Positions 6,459 through 10,255 of a stretch of DNA of 10,255 nucleotides are shown in pieces. The notes below the pieces were generated by a model. The model saw nothing but the letters and a program-made list of their open reading frames with translations, had not been told where the DNA came from and made no database searches. The position numbers and the translations under genes are program-made. This stretch comes from CAZAIO01 sp964485235. Its GTDB lineage: Bacteria; Chloroflexota; Dehalococcoidia; GIF9; UBA5629. The stretch spans positions 1 to 10,255 of the forward strand of contig CAZAIO010000099.1 of assembly GCA_964485235.1 (NCBI GenBank). The letters run 5' to 3'. Position 1 is the stretch's first letter, and every line of letters begins with the position of its first letter.

Positions 6459-8089
6459 ACGGCGAAGACTTCACTACCAACAGCCCGCTGGGCATTGTCA
6501 TTTCCGGCTCATTAACGGGAGGAGTGGAAGTAAAACTCAATGCCGATGTATCGGTGGAGGATATAGTGGTCGGACGTTATGTGGCGATTTCCGGTGAAAA
6601 AAGAAGATTTTTCGGTATGATTACCGATGTTACGCTGGATGCTATCGATCCGAGAATGATGGTCATGCCGCCGGATATGTCGGACCCCATTATTTCTCAG
6701 GTAGTTATCGGCACAACCATGTACGGAAGGATATCCGTACTGCCTATGTTGACGATAAGCGGAGATGCCACCAGTATGCTGGAAGGTCCACAACCGGCTA
6801 AAACAGTACCGTCACATTTTTCAAAAGTCGACCTGGCATCTCAACGAGATGTGGAAATGGTATTCGGTACGGAGGATGAAAGAAGATTTTCCCTGGGCAC
6901 TCCGCTCGATATGGAGACAAAGGTCTGTCTTAATATCGAAGAGTTCGTGAAACGCTCTAACGGTGTATTCGGGAAAAGCGGCACGGGAAAGACATTTCTT
7001 ACCCGGATACTCCTTATCGGTATGACTCAGAAACAAAAGGCGGTGAACCTGATCTTCGATATGCACAGCGAGTACGGATGGCAGGGATCAAGCGAAAAGG
7101 GGAACAGGGTGAAGGGACTGAAACAGCTCTTTCCTTCCGCAGTTGCCGTATTTACGCTCGATGAAGAGACTTCGCGAAGAAAAAAAGTAAGTACCGATTT
7201 TACGGTAAGAATAGGTTATGACGAGATAGACCCTGACGATATTTATTTGCTTAAACAGACATTGAACCTTACTGAGGCGGCGACTCAGGCAGTTTATCAG
7301 CTTGCCAGGAAGTACGGCGACCGCAAATGGCTTGAGACGGTCCTGAATTTAACTGATGAGCAGAGTAAAACAGTTATCGAAGAGATCAATATACATGAGA
7401 GTACATACCGGAACCTGCGCCGGGGACTGGAGACACTGAGACGCTTTCCGTTTCTGGTACCGCATGCATCGCAGAACTCGGTACAGGAGATACTCGGCTA
7501 CCTGGAGCGCGGTATTAACGTGGTCCTCGAGTTTGGACGTTTCGACGATTACGTAGCCTATATACTGGTGGCAAATCTGCTCAGCAGGCGTATCTATACA
7601 CGGTACAGAGAGAGAACAGAAGAAGCAATAGCTGCCGATACCGCAGGCCCCAGACCTCTTGTGATTACCATTGAAGAAGCACACAGGTTCTTGAATCCTG
7701 AACTGGCTTCGCAGACCATTTTCGGTAAAATTGCCCGTGAAATGAGGAAATACAACGTGACGTTACTGGTGATCGATCAGCGTCCCAGCGGTATAGATGA
7801 TGAGGTGATGTCACAGCTCGGGACAAAGATTACCTGTCTGCTGGATAATGAACGTGATGTGGACAGTGTGCTGGCGGGTGTAACCGGTAAAAGCGAATTG
7901 AAATCGGTGCTTTCCAAGCTGGAAACAAAACAACAATCCCTCATTTTCGGCCATGCGGTGCCTATGCCGGTAGTGGTGAAAATCCGGGAATACGGTACGC
8001 CTGAGTCATATAAAGAGCTGGGTTTTATTGAATCGGCGGAAATGAAGAAAAAAGCGGAAAAAGACATTGAGGACATCTGGGATATATAG
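6455..8089 (+). CDS. herA: HerA-family hexameric DNA-translocating ATPase
   Basis: HerA is a FtsK/HerA-class ring ATPase that pumps double-stranded DNA and feeds or activates NurA. At 544 residues it is of typical length. It has an N-terminal HAS-barrel (about 11-95, beginning LGIVISGSLTGGVEVKL). The RecA-like core has Walker A GKSGTGKT at 173-180 and the HerA-typical FDMHSEYG at 201-208. An inserted helical region spans about 255-345, followed by Walker B LVITIEEAHRF at 402-412 (E407, E408) and the sensor-type motif VIDQRPSGID at 439-448. A charged C-terminal tail (530-544) could contact the ring surface. All ATPase motifs are intact. The start overlaps the previous stop by ATGA, with GAGG (6443-6446) 8 bases upstream. 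It is the last gene of the operon, followed by a terminator-like hairpin about 240 bases downstream. Confidence 0.93.
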   Translation: MNGEDFTTNSPLGIVISGSLTGGVEVKLNADVSVEDIVVGRYVAISGEKRRFFGMITDVTLDAIDPRMMVMPPDMSDPIISQVVIGTTMYGRISVLPMLTISGDATSMLEGPQPAKTVPSHFSKVDLASQRDVEMVFGTEDERRFSLGTPLDMETKVCLNIEEFVKRSNGVFGKSGTGKTFLTRILLIGMTQKQKAVNLIFDMHSEYGWQGSSEKGNRVKGLKQLFPSAVAVFTLDEETSRRKKVSTDFTVRIGYDEIDPDDIYLLKQTLNLTEAATQAVYQLARKYGDRKWLETVLNLTDEQSKTVIEEINIHESTYRNLRRGLETLRRFPFLVPHASQNSVQEILGYLERGINVVLEFGRFDDYVAYILVANLLSRRIYTRYRERTEEAIAADTAGPRPLVITIEEAHRFLNPELASQTIFGKIAREMRKYNVTLLVIDQRPSGIDDEVMSQLGTKITCLLDNERDVDSVLAGVTGKSELKSVLSKLETKQQSLIFGHAVPMPVVVKIREYGTPESYKELGFIESAEMKKKAEKDIEDIWDI

Positions 8090-8399
8090 CTTGTATCTCT
8101 TCTTCTGTTCTTCTAAGGTATTGGTCTGTATGTGTTCGCGTCGCGTTAGAACGATTTTTTCTCGGTGATCCAGCTTACGATTTGCATGGTACACCATATT
8201 ATAGTATAGGACCAGCAAAGAAACAGCGTGACAACATCCTGCCACTTTTGTTGTAAAACATGTGTCATTTTTTTATTGCTCCCGTGTTCCATAATAACAT
8301 ATAAAGGGGACCAGCCTGTCAATAGGAAACACGTCCTGTTTGAACAGGACTTTTGTATTGATTTAATAGGACACTGAAGCGGGGTTCAAATTAAGACGG
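8090..8399. other. Non-coding gap between convergent herA and the substrate-binding protein gene
   Basis: This 310-base stretch has no convincing gene in any frame. It is AT-rich, with a T6 run at 8155-8160 lacking a stem, an ATGGT/ACCAT mini-palindrome around 8185-8196 with too small a loop to matter, and a TATAGG-like box near 8214-8219. Its one solid element is the hairpin at 8333-8354, annotated separately. Confidence 0.6.
8333..8354 (+). terminator. Rho-independent-type terminator of the nurA-herA operon
   Basis: A perfect 7-bp stem GTCCTGT / ACAGGAC with a TTGA loop is followed by TTTT and further T-rich sequence on the plus strand. The T-run is short. Read on the minus strand the stem is followed by GTGTTTCC without a T-run, so it mainly serves rightward transcription. 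Confidence 0.6.
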
Positions 8400-10046
8400 T
8401 TATTTTTCTATCGATACCTGTTCGAATATAGGTATCCCGAGAGCATTTAAAGTATAATTTTTTACATACGGTCTGACCAGCACGTAATTCTGGCCGAACC
8501 ATAGCGGAAGACATGCCGCATCGTCTACTATTATTTTTTCTGCCTGCTGATATAGTTCCATTCTCTTAGACTCGTCGAATTCTCCATCTGCTTCTTTAAG
8601 GAGATTATCAACAGCAGGATTGGAATACTTGCCGGTATTATATTCGGCATCTGTACGAAACAGGTATTCCAGAAAGTCCTGTGGGTCGGGATAGTCAGCG
8701 ACCCAGCCCATCATGAATAATTCATCAGCCTCATTCCTCAAAGAATAAAGAAATACTTCCGGTTCGATTTGACGCACATTAATTGTTACCCCGAGGTTCT
8801 GCTCCAGTTCCTGGACTATCGCGCCGAGGTTTCCCGGTATGTTTCCGCCCCAGCCGGATACGGTTAAAGTAACAGGAGGAATATTTTGCGCACTGCCGTA
8901 TTTAGATTCGGCTATAAGCGCTTTTGCTTTTTCCACATCAAATTCGAGCCCTTTAATGTTTTCATTGTAACCCGGCATGCCCGGAGGCACTATGCCGTAG
9001 GCACTGGGATACATGCCGTTGAGTGTGCCCTGGATAATTTTTTCTTTATCTATCGCGTGACAGAATGCCTGTCTTATTTTGACATCATCAAAGGGAGGCT
9101 TGAGTGTATTGAATCCCAGATAATACATGCTCAGCTCGGGATATATATGCAGTTCATTGTAAAACGGTCCTTTTTTATCCAGTACGCGGGCAATATAGCT
9201 CTCATAAACAGGAGCGATATCGATTTCATTCGTTTCATAAAGTGCGATAGGCAGTCCGGAAAGGAGATGGAATTCAAGCCGGTCGATACTGGAAGGTTTT
9301 CTATAAAATGAGCGGTTCGGTTCCAGTACAAGAATATCATCAGGAGTCCATTTCACCAGCTTGAACGGGCCGCTTCCATTCGGCTTGCGCCACCAATCAC
9401 TGCCGGATTCAACATTTTTCTTATCCACGACAAAAGCGGTCGGGTATGAGAGTTTGGAGAGAATATAAGATTTTGGCGCATCGATAGTGATGCGTATCGT
9501 ATAATCGTCGATAACCTTGACACCGCTTACTTCCGATGCTTTACCTGAGAGTTTATCGGATGCTCCCACTATATCGCCGAGATATGTTGCAGCGGTATTG
9601 GAACCGGTTGCGGGGTCGCAGGCTCTTTCGAATGAATATTTAACGTCATCCGCCGTTAGTGCTCTGCCGTCTTGAAAAGAAACATCTTTGCGAAGAAAGA
9701 ATGTATATTCTCTTCCATCGTCGCTTATCTGCCATTTTTCAGCGATATCAGGTTGTACTATTAAATTTTCATCCAGCCGGACAAGGCCGCTGAAGATTTG
9801 CATGATATATGAATGCGAAGACATTTCGCTCGATATAGCGGGGTCCAGCGTTATCGGACCGGTATCCCAGAGATTGAGAGTTCCACCGCCTGTCCCTATC
9901 TCGGATGTCTGGCAACCGGCCTGGAGCGGTATTACGATGAGGACGAGGAGGGATAATATTAGAAAGACTGTCCTGAGATGCCGGCAGGTAAAGGTCCTCT
10001 TATTTAACGGAGATAGCGAGTTTAAAAAGAATGTAATCTGTTTCAT
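8400..10046 (-). CDS. ABC transporter substrate-binding lipoprotein, family 5 (oligopeptide/dipeptide type)
   Basis: This is an extracytoplasmic solute-binding protein of the OppA/DppA family, delivering peptides or other ligands to an ABC importer. Of its 548 residues, 1-45 form an unusually long signal region: a basic n-region (K16, R17, R22, R25), a hydrophobic core at 27-40, and a cysteine at 45 in LQAGC. Gln at the -3 position departs from the usual lipobox, so lipid attachment is likely but not certain. The mature part has the family layout: LNLWDTGPITLDPAISSE (58-75), an FSGLVRLDENLIVQPDIAEKW block, a DGREYTFFLRKDVSFQDGR block, LTADDVKYSFERA, and near the end the GWVADYPDPQDFLEYLF segment typical of peptide-binding members. 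No permease or ATPase genes are visible. It lies 19 bases downstream of radC. No good ribosome binding site precedes the ATG. Confidence 0.92.
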   Translation of the reverse strand: MKQITFFLNSLSPLNKRTFTCRHLRTVFLILSLLVLIVIPLQAGCQTSEIGTGGGTLNLWDTGPITLDPAISSEMSSHSYIMQIFSGLVRLDENLIVQPDIAEKWQISDDGREYTFFLRKDVSFQDGRALTADDVKYSFERACDPATGSNTAATYLGDIVGASDKLSGKASEVSGVKVIDDYTIRITIDAPKSYILSKLSYPTAFVVDKKNVESGSDWWRKPNGSGPFKLVKWTPDDILVLEPNRSFYRKPSSIDRLEFHLLSGLPIALYETNEIDIAPVYESYIARVLDKKGPFYNELHIYPELSMYYLGFNTLKPPFDDVKIRQAFCHAIDKEKIIQGTLNGMYPSAYGIVPPGMPGYNENIKGLEFDVEKAKALIAESKYGSAQNIPPVTLTVSGWGGNIPGNLGAIVQELEQNLGVTINVRQIEPEVFLYSLRNEADELFMMGWVADYPDPQDFLEYLFRTDAEYNTGKYSNPAVDNLLKEADGEFDESKRMELYQQAEKIIVDDAACLPLWFGQNYVLVRPYVKNYTLNALGIPIFEQVSIEK

Positions 10047-10053
10047 AATTTAC

Positions 10054-10061
10054 ATAATATA
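10054..10061 (-). promoter_or_regulatory. Possible -10 box just before the substrate-binding protein gene
   Basis: On the minus strand, TATATT (10061-10056) and the overlapping TATTAT (10059-10054) each match the -10 consensus at 5 of 6. They end only 7-9 bases before the ATG, so a transcript from here would be leaderless or nearly so. No clear -35 is seen. The alternative is readthrough from radC. Confidence 0.25.
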
Positions 10062-10065
10062 GGCA

Positions 10066-10255
10066 CTAGATTAAATTTTTCGCTTTCATGCTCAGGTAAT
10101 CGTTGTCGCAGACAATAACATGGTCGAGGACATCGATACCGAGGATAGTTCCCGCTTCCATCAACCTTTTAGTAATCTGGATATCTTCACCGGAGGGCTC
10201 GGTGTCACCGGACGGGTGATTGTGCATAAAAATGACCGATGCGGCGCTGCAGGCG
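10066..10255 (-). CDS. radC: RadC-family JAB1/MPN metalloprotease-like protein (C-terminal part)
   Basis: The minus-strand frame entering from the right edge encodes 62 residues ending at TAG (10068-10066). It reads ASVIFMHNHPSGDTEPS near its start, the RadC JAMM motif with the HxHPSGD signature and its downstream residues. It ends with the standard RadC tail (ITKRLMEAGTILGIDVLDHV, then a short YLSMKAKNLI end). RadC proteins carry a JAB1/MPN zinc-metalloprotease-like fold. Despite the name, a direct role in DNA repair is doubtful and the function is unsettled. The N-terminal helix-hairpin-helix region is outside the window. The substrate-binding protein gene follows on the same strand after 19 bases, so co-transcription is possible. 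Confidence 0.92.
   Translation of the reverse strand, partial: ACSAASVIFMHNHPSGDTEPSGEDIQITKRLMEAGTILGIDVLDHVIVCDNDYLSMKAKNLI

Noticed and set aside
4669..8089. Reading the HerA cluster as an anti-phage system of the HerA-SIR2 or HerA-DUF4297 kind
   Set aside because: The partner here is a NurA nuclease, not a SIR2 or DUF4297 effector, and the surrounding genes are housekeeping; a DNA end-processing role is the simpler reading.
8134..8160. GTTC...GAAC followed by a run of six T, as a possible terminator after herA
   Set aside because: Only a 4-bp outer stem forms and the interior does not pair; the hairpin at 8333-8354 is far better.
8374..8395. GGGGTTCAAATT, resembling a tRNA T-arm
   Set aside because: The flanking bases do not form the T-stem, and no acceptor, D-arm or anticodon arm can be placed upstream; there is no tRNA or obvious attachment-site remnant.
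8886..9311. Plus-strand open frame of 141 codons inside the substrate-binding protein gene
   Set aside because: It lies wholly antisense to a clear family 5 binding-protein gene, has no domain-like sequence and no ribosome binding site; it is a shadow frame.
9688..10062. Plus-strand open frame of 124 codons opposite the signal-peptide end of the binding protein
   Set aside because: It is antisense to the start of a well-supported gene and its composition is that of a reverse-strand shadow.

Overview
The window reads as a compact bacterial chromosome segment of moderate GC, most likely from a member of the Chloroflexi, possibly the Dehalococcoidia. That placement is inferred from protein style and gene order (an HD-domain tRNA nucleotidyltransferase-like gene followed by split secD and secF, and a nurA/herA cluster in a bacterium). 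It rests on recollection, not on a search. There are no mobile elements, CRISPR arrays, rRNAs or tRNAs. Genes are closely packed and several overlap by a few bases.

Layout. Positions 1-1176 (+) hold the 3' part of a poly(A) polymerase/CCA-adding enzyme family gene whose catalytic head lies mostly off the left edge. A 50-base gap with a small hairpin leads to secD (1227-2549, TTG start) and secF (2546-3457), overlapping by ATGA. Together they encode the membrane motor that assists Sec-dependent export. Convergent to them is a zinc-dependent histone-deacetylase-family amidohydrolase (3501-4532, -). A 136-base divergent intergenic region follows, with a plausible extended -10 promoter for the rightward genes and a perfect 8+8 inverted repeat.

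The rightward operon is nurA (4669-5871), a small HAS-barrel-like gene (5862-6458) and herA (6455-8089). All three are linked by overlapping stop and start codons. HerA is a hexameric DNA-translocating ATPase and NurA is its nuclease partner, so this is a DNA end-processing module. The middle gene is the least understood part. A 310-base non-coding gap follows, containing a rho-independent-type terminator at about 8333-8354.

On the minus strand, converging on herA, is a family 5 (oligopeptide-type) ABC transporter substrate-binding protein (8400-10046). The 3' end of radC (10066-10255) lies immediately upstream of it, only 19 bases away. No permease or ATPase genes for the transporter are in view.

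Most of the window is conventional. The points most worth a second look are the three-gene nurA-X-herA arrangement with its conserved-looking linker protein, a four-cysteine cluster inside NurA, the inverted repeat between the divergent promoters, and the substrate-binding gene with no visible ribosome binding site and a non-standard lipobox.
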